Made by a program: the position numbers and the translations under genes. This document shows positions 10,192 to 19,217 of a stretch of 64,000 nt of DNA, piece by piece. The stretch comes from Sphingobium sp. (GTDB taxonomy: Bacteria; Pseudomonadota; Alphaproteobacteria; Sphingomonadales; Sphingomonadaceae), in the NCBI GenBank assembly GCA_023266575.1, contig JAHFPV010000011.1:62001-126000 (forward strand), in the 5' to 3' direction. Each line of letters starts with the position of its first letter. Within the stretch, counting starts at the first letter, position 1. Below the pieces are notes generated by a model, which had not been told where the DNA came from, made no database searches, and was given only the letters and a program-made list of their open reading frames with translations.

Positions 10192-10219
10192 GCCGGGCGC
10201 GTGGTTCCACGCACCCGGC
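10192..10219 (-). terminator. Strong hairpin after fsa (terminator-like, no T-run)
   Basis: A 13-bp inverted repeat (10192-10204 with 10207-10219, two-base loop) lies 9 bases beyond the fsa stop. The single imperfect pair is C-A on the plus-strand RNA but G-U on the minus-strand RNA, so the structure favours a transcript coming from fsa. No run of T follows, so intrinsic termination is only a suggestion. Confidence 0.4.
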
Positions 10220-10228
10220 GATCATGGA

Positions 10229-10882
10229 TCAGAGGATGGTCTGGCCGGTCTTTTCCCAGTCGGCCAGGAAGCCTGCAATACCCTTGTCGGTCAGGACATG
10301 GTTGAACAGCGCCTTGATGACGGCGGGCGGCGCGGTCATCACGTCAGCGCCGATCCGCGCGCTTTCCAGCACATGGATGGGGTGGCGGACCGAGGCGACC
10401 AGGATTTCGGTGTCGAAACCGTAATTGTCGTAAATCAGGCGGATGTCCTGGATCAGGGCCATGCCGTCAAAGCCGTTATCGTCATGACGGCCGACGAAGG
10501 GCGAGATGAAGCTGGCGCCCGCCTTAGCCGCGAGCAGCGCCTGATTGGCAGAGAAGCACAGCGTCACATTGACCAGCACACCATCGTCGGTCAGCGCCTT
10601 GCAAGTCTTGAGGCCGTCGATCGTCAACGGCACCTTGATGCAGACATTGGGCGCGATCTTCCGCAGGACGGCGGCTTCCTTCATCATCGTCTCATGATCG
10701 AGCGCGACGACTTCGGCGGAGACGGGACCATCGACCAGCCCGCAAATTTCCTCGACCACTTCCAGGAACTTGCGGCCCGACTTGTGGATCAGCGAAGGGT
10801 TGGTGGTGACGCCGTCGAGCAGGCCGGTGGCGGCGAGGTCGCGGATTTCGGCGGTGTCGGCGGTATCGACAAAGAATTTCAT
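10229..10882 (-). CDS. fsa: Fructose-6-phosphate aldolase / small transaldolase-like protein
   Basis: Class I aldolase of the transaldolase subfamily that uses a Schiff-base lysine. The 217-residue length, start [20 protein letters not shown] motif (about 25-31) and active-site CIKVPLT with K83 define the TalC/FSA-like group. The SLIHKSGR and FVGRHDD segments fit. Many members annotated as FSA are true transaldolases acting in the pentose-phosphate pathway; sequence alone does not settle which. It stands alone between tRNA-Arg and a divergently transcribed DUF2490 gene. Confidence 0.92.
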   Translation of the reverse strand: MKFFVDTADTAEIRDLAATGLLDGVTTNPSLIHKSGRKFLEVVEEICGLVDGPVSAEVVALDHETMMKEAAVLRKIAPNVCIKVPLTIDGLKTCKALTDDGVLVNVTLCFSANQALLAAKAGASFISPFVGRHDDNGFDGMALIQDIRLIYDNYGFDTEILVASVRHPIHVLESARIGADVMTAPPAVIKALFNHVLTDKGIAGFLADWEKTGQTIL

Positions 10883-11014
10883 GGGATGCGGCTCCGGGGA
10901 TAGGCGAATCCGGTTCCTTTAGCGGCTGGCGGGGGGATTGGCCATGTCGGATCGGGTGATTGTATCGCCGGGTCAGGACGGTTACAGCGCGGGCACCTTT
11001 CCAAAGGACCAGAC

Positions 11015-11677
11015 ATGCTCCGCTTATTGCACTTCCGCCTGCTTGCAGGCGTCCTGCCGGCCATGGCGATCGCATCGCCCGCCATCGCCGCGACCCAGGA
11101 ATCGCAAATGTGGATCACGGAAACGGCGATGATCCGGGCCAGCAAGGCCGATCTGGTGACCATCGATTCCAGCCAGCGCGCTCGATCCGACGCAGGCAGT
11201 GGGGGTGAGCAGTTTCTGGCGCGGATCGCGATCGACCATCGCCTGACGCCACTGGTGCAGGTAGGCGGCGGCTTCGCCTATCTGAAGAGCGAGGTCGATC
11301 AGGAATTACGCTTCCATCAGCAGGTGACGCTGACCAAAGGCATGTGGCTGGCCCGCACCCGGATGGAGCAGCGCTTCTTCGATAATGCCGACACCGCCAG
11401 CTGGCGGCTGCGCCAGCGTGTGCAGGCCAGTGTGGCGCTGGACCGGGCGAAAAAATGGACGGCGATCGCCGCGACAGAAATATTCTTTCACCTCAACCGC
11501 GCACGGCCCAGCGACAAGACCGGGCTTGCGACAATGCGGCACCAGATCGGCCTGCGCCACCCGATCAGCGATCATGTGGACGCGCAATTGCTCTATATGC
11601 GGCAGCAGAATTTCCGCGACGGTCGGCCCGATGTCGTCGCGCATATCCCATGGCTGACGCTGAGCGTGCGAATGTAG
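11015..11677 (+). CDS. DUF2490-type outer-membrane protein
   Basis: Secreted 220-residue protein. The first 25 residues form a signal peptide ending in SPAIA before ATQES. The remainder is rich in alternating polar/aromatic strands (FLARIAIDHRLTPLVQVGGGFAYL, FHQQVTLTKGMWLARTRMEQRF, WRLRQRVQASVAL), as expected for a small beta-barrel. The pattern of R-E-Q-R strands and the GL..RHPI ending resembles the DUF2490 family, whose function is unknown. The start follows an AAAGGA site. It is divergent from fsa and 45 bases upstream of priA. Confidence 0.75.
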   Translation: MLRLLHFRLLAGVLPAMAIASPAIAATQESQMWITETAMIRASKADLVTIDSSQRARSDAGSGGEQFLARIAIDHRLTPLVQVGGGFAYLKSEVDQELRFHQQVTLTKGMWLARTRMEQRFFDNADTASWRLRQRVQASVALDRAKKWTAIAATEIFFHLNRARPSDKTGLATMRHQIGLRHPISDHVDAQLLYMRQQNFRDGRPDVVAHIPWLTLSVRM

Positions 11678-11722
11678 GCAGGCGGCATTTGCCTGCCGGG
11701 CGCTAGGCGCTAAGGACGGGGC

Positions 11723-13891
11723 ATGTCCCGCGCCCGTGTCCTCCTGCTCAACGCTGCCCTGGGGCCGCTCGACTATCGCGTGCCGCACGGGATGAGCGTC
11801 AAGCCCGGCAGCATCGTCGTCGCGCCGCTTGGGCCCCGCCAGCTGGTCGGCGTGGTGTGGGAAGAGGATAGTTTCCCCGATGTGGACAGCGTGGGCGACA
11901 ATCGGCTGCGCAACCTGATCGAAGTGGTGGACGCCCCACCGTTGCCCGAAACACTGCGGCGGCTGATCGAATGGACGGCGGACTATTATCTGTCGCCCCC
12001 CGCCGCCGTGCTTCGCATGGCGCTGGCGTCGATGGCGGCGCTGGAGGGGACGCGCACCGTCATCGAATATAAGGCCAATGGCCGCCAGCCCGATCGCATG
12101 ACCGATCAACGTGCGCAGGCGCTGGAGCGGATCGGCGAGCGGCAGGGGCTGATCCGCGAACTGGCGCTGATCGGCGGGGTCAGCGACGCGGTTATTCGCG
12201 GCCTCATCAAGCAGGATATATTCGACGCCATCGAAGTCAGCGTCGACACCCCCTTCCCCGCGCCCGACCCGGACCATGCCCCGCCTGCTTTGTCAGCGGC
12301 GCAGACGGACGCGGCAGCGACGATGGCGGACGCCGTGCGCGCGCATGATTTTGCGCCCTTCCTGCTCGATGGCGTGACCGGATCGGGCAAGACCGAGGTC
12401 TATTTCGAGGCGATTGCCGCCGCCATCCGCGCTAACGCCCAAGTGCTGGTGCTGCTGCCCGAAATCGCGCTGACCGAGCCGTTTCTGGAGCGGTTCGAGG
12501 CGCGCTTCGGCACGATCCCGGTCAACTGGCATAGCGGCCTGCGCCAGACCGAGCGGCGGCGGGCCTGGCGGGCGATTGCCAGCGGACAGGCGCAGGTAGT
12601 TGTCGGCGCACGGTCGGCGCTATTCCTCCCCTATCCGAAGCTCGGCCTGATCGTCGTTGACGAGGCGCACGAGGCCAGTTTCAAGCAGGAGGATGGCGTC
12701 CATTATCACGCCCGCGACGTGGCAGTGATGCGCGGCCTGATCGAGAAATTCCCGGTCATCCTGGCGTCGGCCACCCCGGCGATCGAAACGCGGCATCAGG
12801 TCGAACTGGGCCGCTATCGCGAGATCAAGCTGCCGTCGCGCTATGGCGGGGCGGAGATGCCGCAGATCGAGGGGATCAACCTGCTGACAGATCCCCCCGA
12901 ACGCGGCCGCTGGATCGCGCCGCCTCTGGTCAAGGCGATCGACGAGGTCATGGCCAAGGGCGAACAGAGCCTGCTCTTCCTCAACCGGCGCGGCTATGCG
13001 CCGCTGACGCTGTGCCGCCATTGCGGCTATCGCTTCCAATGCCCCAATTGCACCGCCTGGATGGTCGAGCATCGGCTGACCCACAGGCTGGCCTGCCATC
13101 ATTGCGGCCATGTCGTCCCCGCGCCGCGCTTCTGCCCGGAGTGCAAGGAGGAGGATAGTCTGGTCGCCTGCGGGCCGGGGGTGGAACGGATCGCCGATGA
13201 GGTGAAGGCGCTATGGCCTCAGGCGCGCACCGCCATCGTCACGTCCGACACGCTATTTTCGCCCGCCAGGGTCGCCGATTTCGTGAAGTCGGTGGAGGCG
13301 GGCGACGTGGACATCATCGTCGGCACGCAATTGGTGACCAAGGGCTATCATTTCCCCAATCTGACATTGGTGGGGGTGATCGACGCCGATCTGGGGCTGG
13401 AGGGCGGCGATCTGCGCGCGTCGGAGCGGACCTTCCAGCAGATCATGCAGGTGGCTGGACGCGCGGGACGCGGGCAAAAGCCGGGACGGGTGTTCATCCA
13501 GACGCGGATGCCCGAAGGCGAAGTGATCAAGACGCTGATCGAGGGCGATACCGAGCGATTCTATGCGGTTGAGACGGAGAATAGACGCCGCGCCAACGCC
13601 CCGCCCTTCGGCCGCTTCGCCGCGATCATCATTTCGAGCGAGGATGCCGATGAGGCGGCGCAGGTCGCGCGGCTGATCGGCAAGTCGGCCCCGCTGATTG
13701 AGGGGATGCGGGTCTATGGCCCTGCCCCTGCGCCGCTGTCCGTCCTGCGCGGTCGCCATCGCCACCGGCTGCTGATCCACGCGACGCGGCAGGTCGACAT
13801 ACAGGCCGCGATCCGCGAATGGCTGGGCAATATCGTGTGGAAATCCAGCACCCGCGTGGCGGTGGATGTTGATCCCTACAGTTTCATGTGA
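11723..13891 (+). CDS. priA: Primosomal protein N' (replication-restart helicase PriA)
   Basis: 3'-to-5' DNA helicase that reloads the replisome at stalled forks. It has 722 residues. The N-terminal 3'-DNA-binding domain (about 1-105) is followed by the helicase core with Walker A DGVTGSGKTEVYFEA (near residue 213-227) and DEAH box VVDEAHEASFKQ (near 310). A zinc-binding insert of paired CxxC motifs follows (CRHCG, CPNC, CHHCG, CPEC, about residues 431-473). The conserved GTQLVTKGYHFP and QVAGRAGRG motifs come next. The start follows a GGACGGGG site. Its last base is shared with the DUF1289 gene. Confidence 0.96.
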   Translation: MSRARVLLLNAALGPLDYRVPHGMSVKPGSIVVAPLGPRQLVGVVWEEDSFPDVDSVGDNRLRNLIEVVDAPPLPETLRRLIEWTADYYLSPPAAVLRMALASMAALEGTRTVIEYKANGRQPDRMTDQRAQALERIGERQGLIRELALIGGVSDAVIRGLIKQDIFDAIEVSVDTPFPAPDPDHAPPALSAAQTDAAATMADAVRAHDFAPFLLDGVTGSGKTEVYFEAIAAAIRANAQVLVLLPEIALTEPFLERFEARFGTIPVNWHSGLRQTERRRAWRAIASGQAQVVVGARSALFLPYPKLGLIVVDEAHEASFKQEDGVHYHARDVAVMRGLIEKFPVILASATPAIETRHQVELGRYREIKLPSRYGGAEMPQIEGINLLTDPPERGRWIAPPLVKAIDEVMAKGEQSLLFLNRRGYAPLTLCRHCGYRFQCPNCTAWMVEHRLTHRLACHHCGHVVPAPRFCPECKEEDSLVACGPGVERIADEVKALWPQARTAIVTSDTLFSPARVADFVKSVEAGDVDIIVGTQLVTKGYHFPNLTLVGVIDADLGLEGGDLRASERTFQQIMQVAGRAGRGQKPGRVFIQTRMPEGEVIKTLIEGDTERFYAVETENRRRANAPPFGRFAAIIISSEDADEAAQVARLIGKSAPLIEGMRVYGPAPAPLSVLRGRHRHRLLIHATRQVDIQAAIREWLGNIVWKSSTRVAVDVDPYSFM

Positions 13892-14100
13892 TGGACACGC
13901 CCTGCCGTAACCTTTGTGCGCTGGACGCGGCGCGTGTCTGCACAGGGTGCGGGCGCACGATCGACGAGATCGTTCATTGGCGCAGCATGGGCGACGAAGC
14001 GCGCGCCGCCGTCATGGCGCGGGTGCGGGATTTCCCGGTTTCTTCGCCTTCTCCCCCGACTTCGCCGCTGCCTGGGCGTCCAGCTCCGCCTTCAACCTGA
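13891..14100 (+). CDS. DUF1289 small zinc-finger-like protein
   Basis: Small Cys-rich protein of 69 residues. The pattern C-x3-C-x8-C-x2-C (PCRNLCALDAARVCTGCGRTIDEI) followed by HWRSMGDEARAAVMARV is the DUF1289 signature, function unknown. The ATG at 13891 overlaps the priA stop by one base (TGATG), and a GTG one codon upstream is also possible. The Pro/Ser-rich tail overlaps the 3' end of the convergent peptidase-like gene by 89 bases, so its last ~25 residues may simply be run-on from that overlap. Confidence 0.8.
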   Translation: MDTPCRNLCALDAARVCTGCGRTIDEIVHWRSMGDEARAAVMARVRDFPVSSPSPPTSPLPGRPAPPST

Positions 14101-15538
14101 TCGCCGCCTCGCGCATGTCCGATGCGTGGGGCGAATAGGCGATAGGATCGAGCAGCAGCGAGGCGGTGGCATAGTCGCCCCGCGCCGCCATCGCGTGGAC
14201 GAAATTGAAGCGATAGTCCGAACTTTGCGGCAACAGGGTGAAGGCCTTGTACAGGCCATCATAACCAAGGTCGGGCATCTTGCCCCCGCGCATCGCGTGA
14301 TAGCGGTAGAAGAGCGCCAGCGGCACCGGGTCCTCCGTATCGGCGCGGTTGGCGCGGACGATGGCGGTCAGCGCCGCCTTCCAATCCTCCGCCTTGTCGC
14401 TGTCATGCGCGCGCTCCAGCAGGACTTGTGCACGGACCGCATGAGCGCGCGACAATGTGGCGTCGATCGCGATCGCCCGATCGGCATCGGCCAGCGCTGC
14501 GTCCTTCTGTTCCGCCGCCCATTCCGCTTCCGCCAACAGCGCGGCGGCATAGGCGGAATCGGGAAATTTGCTGGCAGTTACGCGAATGGCCGTGACGATG
14601 GCGGGGAGTTCGTCCTCTTTGGGCCGATTGATGAGGCGCAGCTCATCCTCGATCAGCGCGCCTTGCGCCGGATCGACCGGGCTGACGACGATCTCGCCAA
14701 TCTTCATCTCGTTCGATTTGAGCGATGAAGCCGACAGTCGGTGGCGCATATAGGCTCTGAGATCCTTTTCCAGACCGTCAAGCCCGCCCTCAAAATAGCT
14801 GTCAGGCGACCGGTCCGGCACGCCTCTCACCAAATCCTCCAAATAGCTGGCGATTTCCTTGCGGCGTTCCGTCTTGTTATATTGATAAAAGTGGGTGAGC
14901 AGCCAGGCGGTGCCATAATAACGGTCACCGTCACGCCGGCTGAGATCGCCCGTGTCATGGGCAAACAGATATTTGACCGGATAGGGCTGCCCCAGCACCA
15001 GTCCGGGCAACCGCGCCATTGGCACATGGCCAAACTCGATCGCGCCGCTTTTGGGGAATTTTACAACCGAGAAAAACTCGGCAAATCCCTCGACATACCA
15101 GGCGGGATAGGCGGCCGGGAAATGGTGCAGCATGAAATGGTGGGTATATTCGTGGAAGAGGATTTCCTCCGCGCCGAAATCAAATGTGCCGGTCTTGTCA
15201 CCGCGCGCCAGCACGGCAAAGGCGGTGCGGTCCGACGTTGTGTAAAAGCCGCCAATATTCGGATTGCCCGCGAGCTTCTGCACCTTCCGATCGTTGGACA
15301 GGAGATAGACCAGCACCGGACTGCCCTGTTCAGGGTCGGTCACATTGTACAGCCGCCGGAGCAGAAAATCGAACTTCTCCAGCCGTTCGGCAAAGCCGCG
15401 CAGCTTTTCGTCATTGCCCTCGCTGTACACGGTAAAGTGGCGGCTTTTCGCCTGCCACCACGCTGCCTGCGCCGTGCCGGGCAGCGCCGTCCAGGCCAGC
15501 ATCATGGCCAGCATGACCTTTGCCGCTGTCCGCATCAT
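14012..15538 (-). CDS. Secreted gluzincin-like protein with TPR-type helical repeats
   Basis: Predicted periplasmic protein of 508 residues from the ATG at 15538, which follows a GGGAG site (the frame is open to 15586). Residues 1-25 are a signal peptide ending GTAQA. The N-terminal domain holds HEYTH (129-133) followed ~20 residues later by WYVEGFAEFF. That HExxH plus downstream glutamate arrangement belongs to gluzincin metallopeptidases, so zinc-dependent proteolysis is plausible. The second half (about 270-480) is alpha-helical with Ala-rich repeats (AALLAEAEWAAEQKDAALADADRAI) like tetratricopeptides. It ends in a Lys/Ala/Pro tail. The substrate is unknown and no partner gene is adjacent. 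Confidence 0.72.
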   Translation of the reverse strand: MMRTAAKVMLAMMLAWTALPGTAQAAWWQAKSRHFTVYSEGNDEKLRGFAERLEKFDFLLRRLYNVTDPEQGSPVLVYLLSNDRKVQKLAGNPNIGGFYTTSDRTAFAVLARGDKTGTFDFGAEEILFHEYTHHFMLHHFPAAYPAWYVEGFAEFFSVVKFPKSGAIEFGHVPMARLPGLVLGQPYPVKYLFAHDTGDLSRRDGDRYYGTAWLLTHFYQYNKTERRKEIASYLEDLVRGVPDRSPDSYFEGGLDGLEKDLRAYMRHRLSASSLKSNEMKIGEIVVSPVDPAQGALIEDELRLINRPKEDELPAIVTAIRVTASKFPDSAYAAALLAEAEWAAEQKDAALADADRAIAIDATLSRAHAVRAQVLLERAHDSDKAEDWKAALTAIVRANRADTEDPVPLALFYRYHAMRGGKMPDLGYDGLYKAFTLLPQSSDYRFNFVHAMAARGDYATASLLLDPIAYSPHASDMREAAIRLKAELDAQAAAKSGEKAKKPGNPAPAP

Positions 15539-15630
15539 CCCGCTCCCTTGCAATATCCCCGACTTAAGAATGGCGGAGAAGGGCATGAATAGAAAGGAAA
15601 TTCCATCGCGATCTGTTCCGATAGGGTCGA

Positions 15631-16116
15631 TCAGGGGCGGATCGCATCGGTCGGCGACACGATCACCACCACGCGGCGATTTTCGCGGCGGCCATCAGCC
15701 GAACGGTTGCTGTCCACCGGTATGCGCGCGCCCATGCCCACCACCCGGAGAGCCCCCTGCGCCATGCCCCCGCTGTGCAGCGCGTCAGCGACCGCCTGCG
15801 CGCGTTTCAGCGACAGCGCATCATTATACCCGGTTGAATCGGTATGACCTTCCACCCGTGCGCCGCGAATGTCGACCGCCACCAGCGCCTGGGCCATGCG
15901 CCCGATCACGACATGCTGGGCCGGGATCAGCACGCTTTCATCGGTAGCGAACAGCAGCCGGTCGGCCATGCCGAACTGCCAGCCATCGCCGACCGGCTCA
16001 AACCCGTTTTGCCGGAGCGTCGCCTGCTGGCGCGGGGTAAAGCCACCGCGATCAGGAACGGTCTGACATCCCGTCAGGACAAGGGTAGCAGACAGCAGGG
16101 CGAGAATTGGGCGCAT
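15631..16116 (-). CDS. OmpA-family lipoprotein (YfiB-like)
   Basis: 161-residue outer-membrane lipoprotein with lipobox LVLTGC, lipidation predicted at Cys 17. The C-terminal two-thirds is an OmpA/Pal-like peptidoglycan-binding domain: VEGHTDSTGYNDALSLKRA and the closing NRRVVVIV. It is the third gene of a compact minus-strand unit after a YfiR-domain protein and a HAMP-GGDEF enzyme (12 bases from the cyclase stop). That is the composition of the Pseudomonas YfiBNR system, in which YfiB sequesters YfiR under envelope stress. The family is certain; the YfiB role is inferred from context. Confidence 0.85.
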   Translation of the reverse strand: MRPILALLSATLVLTGCQTVPDRGGFTPRQQATLRQNGFEPVGDGWQFGMADRLLFATDESVLIPAQHVVIGRMAQALVAVDIRGARVEGHTDSTGYNDALSLKRAQAVADALHSGGMAQGALRVVGMGARIPVDSNRSADGRRENRRVVVIVSPTDAIRP

Positions 16117-16128
16117 TACGAATATCCG

Positions 16129-17352
16129 TCAATCGGTGGTTGCGTGGCGGCGTCCCTTGGCCGCGTACATGGCCGCGTCGGCGTGACGCAGCAGATCGCG
16201 TGGGTCGGCGCTGTCCTGTGGATATAGTGCCCAGCCAAGGCTGAGCGACGACTGGATGCTCTGGCCACTGGGCAGCATGATCGGCTGCTCCATGCTGGTG
16301 TCGATCCGCGCGGCAAGTGCCTCCACCACCTCGCGGGTCGTGTCCGATGCCAGGATCAGCGCAAATTCGTCTCCGCCCAGCCGGAAAGCCAGGTCGCCAG
16401 TGCGCAGGGCGGCGCGCAGGCGCGCGGCGATGACGATCAGCATCACGTCGCCCGCATCATGGCCATGGCCGTCATTGACCTGTTTGAAGCGGTTTACGTC
16501 GGCATAGATGATCGCAAAGCCTTGACCAGTCTGTTCCGCCGCTTCGACCGATGCCGCCAACTGCCGCTCGAACATGGCGCGATTGCCAAGACCGGTGAGC
16601 GGATCGCGCGTCGCCTGATGCTCCAGCTGACGGTTTTCGGACAGAAGCCCTGCGTGCCATTGCTGCAATTCGTCCAGCAATGCATTGAAATCACGCGCCA
16701 GTTGATCGACTTCGGCAATGTCAGCGCTCGGCACGCGCATGTCGAAGCGCCTTTCCACGCGCACAGCATGGGCAACGTCGGCGATCTGCGCCAGCGGCCC
16801 GGTCACATCCTTTTGCAGCCTACGCGCCAAGATTTGCGTGGCGATGACGGTCAGGCCTAGGCAGGCCAGCGCGATGACGACGCCCGATAGCAGATAGCGA
16901 CCGATCGCACCGGCATCGCCATGGACGGTCAGCCGGGCGATAACGTCCCGGCCATGGCGGACTGGCTCCGTCACAGGCGATGGCCATAGCAATTTTCCGG
17001 CCGTCGCCTCCAGGCGCGCCATTGCCCCCGCGTCGGGCCTGATCCAGCGCGTCATCAACCGTCCCTGATTGTCGCGCACCTCGACCAAGCGCACGCCCTG
17101 GCCATTGGCAACCATCGCGATGCCATCCTGTGCCGCCGCCATGTCATCGAACAAAAGGGCTGGCTCAATCGTGTAGCTGGCAGTGCGGGCCACCAGCGCC
17201 AGATTGCGTTCGGCATAATCGCGCATGATCAGGACGCCCGCTGCGATCAGGGTCACGCCCGCCATCAGCACGGCAAACAGGATGAGACGTGTGTGAACCC
17301 GCGCCAATATCTGGCGCAGGGTTGGCATGAGTGGGGCAGCCGGACGGGTCAT
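16129..17352 (-). CDS. Membrane diguanylate cyclase, HAMP-GGDEF (YfiN/TpbB-like)
   Basis: 407-residue inner-membrane enzyme predicted to make cyclic di-GMP. Architecture: TM1 (about 23-43), periplasmic sensor of ~110 residues of CHASE8-like type (ASYTIEPALLFDD), TM2 (about 153-173), HAMP (about 175-228), GGDEF domain (about 245-400). The active site FRLGGDEF (GGDEF at 326-330) is intact. The allosteric RxxD site is present as RTGD at 317-320, five residues upstream, so product inhibition should work. The start is 4 bases after the stop of the YfiR-domain gene. With the OmpA lipoprotein downstream, the three genes match YfiR-YfiN-YfiB. Confidence 0.92.
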   Translation of the reverse strand: MTRPAAPLMPTLRQILARVHTRLILFAVLMAGVTLIAAGVLIMRDYAERNLALVARTASYTIEPALLFDDMAAAQDGIAMVANGQGVRLVEVRDNQGRLMTRWIRPDAGAMARLEATAGKLLWPSPVTEPVRHGRDVIARLTVHGDAGAIGRYLLSGVVIALACLGLTVIATQILARRLQKDVTGPLAQIADVAHAVRVERRFDMRVPSADIAEVDQLARDFNALLDELQQWHAGLLSENRQLEHQATRDPLTGLGNRAMFERQLAASVEAAEQTGQGFAIIYADVNRFKQVNDGHGHDAGDVMLIVIAARLRAALRTGDLAFRLGGDEFALILASDTTREVVEALAARIDTSMEQPIMLPSGQSIQSSLSLGWALYPQDSADPRDLLRHADAAMYAAKGRRHATTD

Positions 17353-17356
17353 GGCC

Positions 17357-17902
17357 TCAATAGCCCCCTTTCGACAGGCGCAATACGCGGGGATCTATCC
17401 GTACGGAAGATCGTGACACGGCATCGATATTGAGCTGGAAATTGAGCGCTTGCGGCGTGAAGAGCAGGCAGAACATCGCCCCGCTGCGGCAATCGGCATC
17501 AGCCTCCGCAATCGTCACCACCGCCGCGCCGCGCGCCGCCGTCAGCAGCCGCCGATTATCAAGCGCCGCCATCCGACCGATATACAGGGCATCACACTGC
17601 GTCGCTGCGCCCGGATCAGGCAAGCGGCTCACCTGCACGCGCGCGCCGTTGGACAGGCTGATCTCGTCCAGTTGCCCGGCATGATCGGCCACGCCGACGA
17701 CGCACAGATGCACCAGCGGTTTTTCAACAGGCCAGCGGGTAAATTCCAGTATCGCGTCGGTCATCCGCGCCGCGCCCGCGGCCATACGGTCTGGCCCCGA
17801 CCCCAGCGGCATCATGGCTGGCTGGAACACCGGCGCTGCCATCGCCGCTATCGGCGCCAGCAGCAAAAGCCAAAACAGCAGAAGTCGCAATCCCCGCCCC
17901 AA
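17357..17902 (-). CDS. yfiR: YfiR-family periplasmic repressor of the cyclase
   Basis: 181-residue secreted protein. The signal peptide is about residues 1-22 (LLLFWLLLLAPIAAMA). The mature part has the YfiR/DUF4154 pattern: ILEFTRWP, PLVHLCVVG, a central CDALYIG, and the closing AMFCLLFTPQALNFQLNIDAVSRSSVRIDPRVLRLS. Conserved cysteines fit the disulfide-bonded YfiR fold. In Pseudomonas, YfiR binds the periplasmic domain of YfiN and holds it inactive. The start is TTG at 17902, weakly supported; no ATG lies in frame near it. First gene of the three-gene module. Confidence 0.85.
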   Translation of the reverse strand: MGRGLRLLLFWLLLLAPIAAMAAPVFQPAMMPLGSGPDRMAAGAARMTDAILEFTRWPVEKPLVHLCVVGVADHAGQLDEISLSNGARVQVSRLPDPGAATQCDALYIGRMAALDNRRLLTAARGAAVVTIAEADADCRSGAMFCLLFTPQALNFQLNIDAVSRSSVRIDPRVLRLSKGGY

Positions 17903-18016
17903 CCCAGCGGGCCATGATCCGGCCCGACGATTAGTTAATCAGCCGTAAAAATCGCCCAATCCGTGGCGAAGTCAACCGCTTGTGACGACATCGTTCCGAT
18001 ATTGGCGGAGATTGGT

Positions 18017-19102
18017 TCAATCCGTGGCCGAAACGTCATGCTCCCGCGCCAGCAGCGCCTGCTTCCGCTCCACGCCCCAGGCATAGCCGCCCGCCGTGCC
18101 ATCGCTGCGCAGGACGCGGTGACAGGGGATGAGGACCGCGAGCGCATTGTCGCCGCAGGCACTCCCCGCGGCCCGCACAGCGCCGGGGCGACCGATGGCC
18201 GCGGCGATCTGGCCATAGCTGCGCGTCTGCCCGGCGGGAATGGCGCGCAGCGCGGACCAGACCGCCTGCTGGAAAGCGGTGCCGGCGATATCCACGGGCA
18301 GGTCCGGCGCTATGCCCGGATCATCGACCAGCGCCACCACCGCAGCGGATAGCCGATCGAGCGCGGCGTCGGCGGATTGCAGATCGGCATTGGGGAAGCG
18401 CGCGCGCAATGCCGCCTCGCCCTCGTCAAAGCTGATACGGCACAGCCCCTTGTCCGTGGCGGCGACGAGCATCGGGCCAAGGCTGCTGTCGATCCTGCGC
18501 CAGCGGATGGTGACGCCACGTCCGCCCGCCTGCCAGGCACTGGGCGTCATCCCCAGGTGGGAGGCCGCATCGGCATAAGCGCGGCTGGGCGCGGCATAGC
18601 CTGCCTCATAAATGGCCGCCGTCACGCTGCCGCCCGCATCGAGCGCCGCCTTCAGCCGGTCGGCCCGCAGCGTGCGTGCATAGCCCGCCGGGGTCTGCCC
18701 GGTCTCGCGCCTGAACAGGCGATGGAAATGATGCGGGGCGTAGCCGACATGAGCAGCAATCACGTCGAGCCGGGGCGTGTCCTCCGCAGCCTCGATCAGG
18801 GCGATCGCGTCCGCCACTGCCCGCTGATCCCGCCCCGTTTCGTCCGGGCGGCAGCGCAGGCAGGCGCGAAAACCTGCCGCGCGCGCCGCAGCGGGATCGG
18901 GCAGGAAGCTCATATTCTCACGCTTCGGGTGGCGCGCGGCGCAGCTGGGCTTGCAATAGATGCCAGTGGTGGCGACGCAGCCCACGAACCGCCCGTCCAT
19001 CGCCCGGTCACGGCGCAACACCGCCGCCCAGCACTGGTCGGGATCGGGCATCAGGGGTGCCGGAGCGATCGAGGCGGCGGACAGGCGGGTCATCTGGTTC
19101 AT
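18017..19102 (-). CDS. ada: Ada: bifunctional methylphosphotriester/O6-methylguanine methyltransferase and regulator
   Basis: 361-residue adaptive-response protein. The N-terminal Ada zinc domain has CWAAVLRRD and the four-cysteine set in TTGIYCKPSCAARHP and FRACLRC; the first Cys of this set (Cys 50, in IYCKP) accepts the phosphotriester methyl. An AraC-type HTH follows (about 95-190, DVIAAHVGYAPHHFHRLFRRETG). The C-terminal MGMT domain has the active-site IPCHRV and the DNA-recognition segment GRPGAVRAAGSACGDN. It is divergent from the protease gene with a 115-base spacer. Autoregulation through that spacer is expected from the family, but no operator is recognised. Confidence 0.94.
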   Translation of the reverse strand: MNQMTRLSAASIAPAPLMPDPDQCWAAVLRRDRAMDGRFVGCVATTGIYCKPSCAARHPKRENMSFLPDPAAARAAGFRACLRCRPDETGRDQRAVADAIALIEAAEDTPRLDVIAAHVGYAPHHFHRLFRRETGQTPAGYARTLRADRLKAALDAGGSVTAAIYEAGYAAPSRAYADAASHLGMTPSAWQAGGRGVTIRWRRIDSSLGPMLVAATDKGLCRISFDEGEAALRARFPNADLQSADAALDRLSAAVVALVDDPGIAPDLPVDIAGTAFQQAVWSALRAIPAGQTRSYGQIAAAIGRPGAVRAAGSACGDNALAVLIPCHRVLRSDGTAGGYAWGVERKQALLAREHDVSATD

Positions 19103-19217
19103 GGGTTATGGGATAAAGCGAAACCGCTGGCCATGCTTCCCGCGCCTTGCGTTCAAAAAAAACCACGCACTTTTCCCGATTGCGCAACGCCCGCCTTCGC
19201 ATATGTATGCGCCCCAT

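Noticed and set aside
11677-11697. GGCAGGC/GCCTGCC hairpin after the DUF2490 gene as a terminator
   Set aside because: Only seven pairs, overlaps the stop codon, and has no T-run; too weak to call.
18960-19217. Extended N-terminus for the trypsin-like protease
   Set aside because: This stretch lies antisense to ada and in the divergent promoter gap; the signal peptide begins cleanly at 19218.
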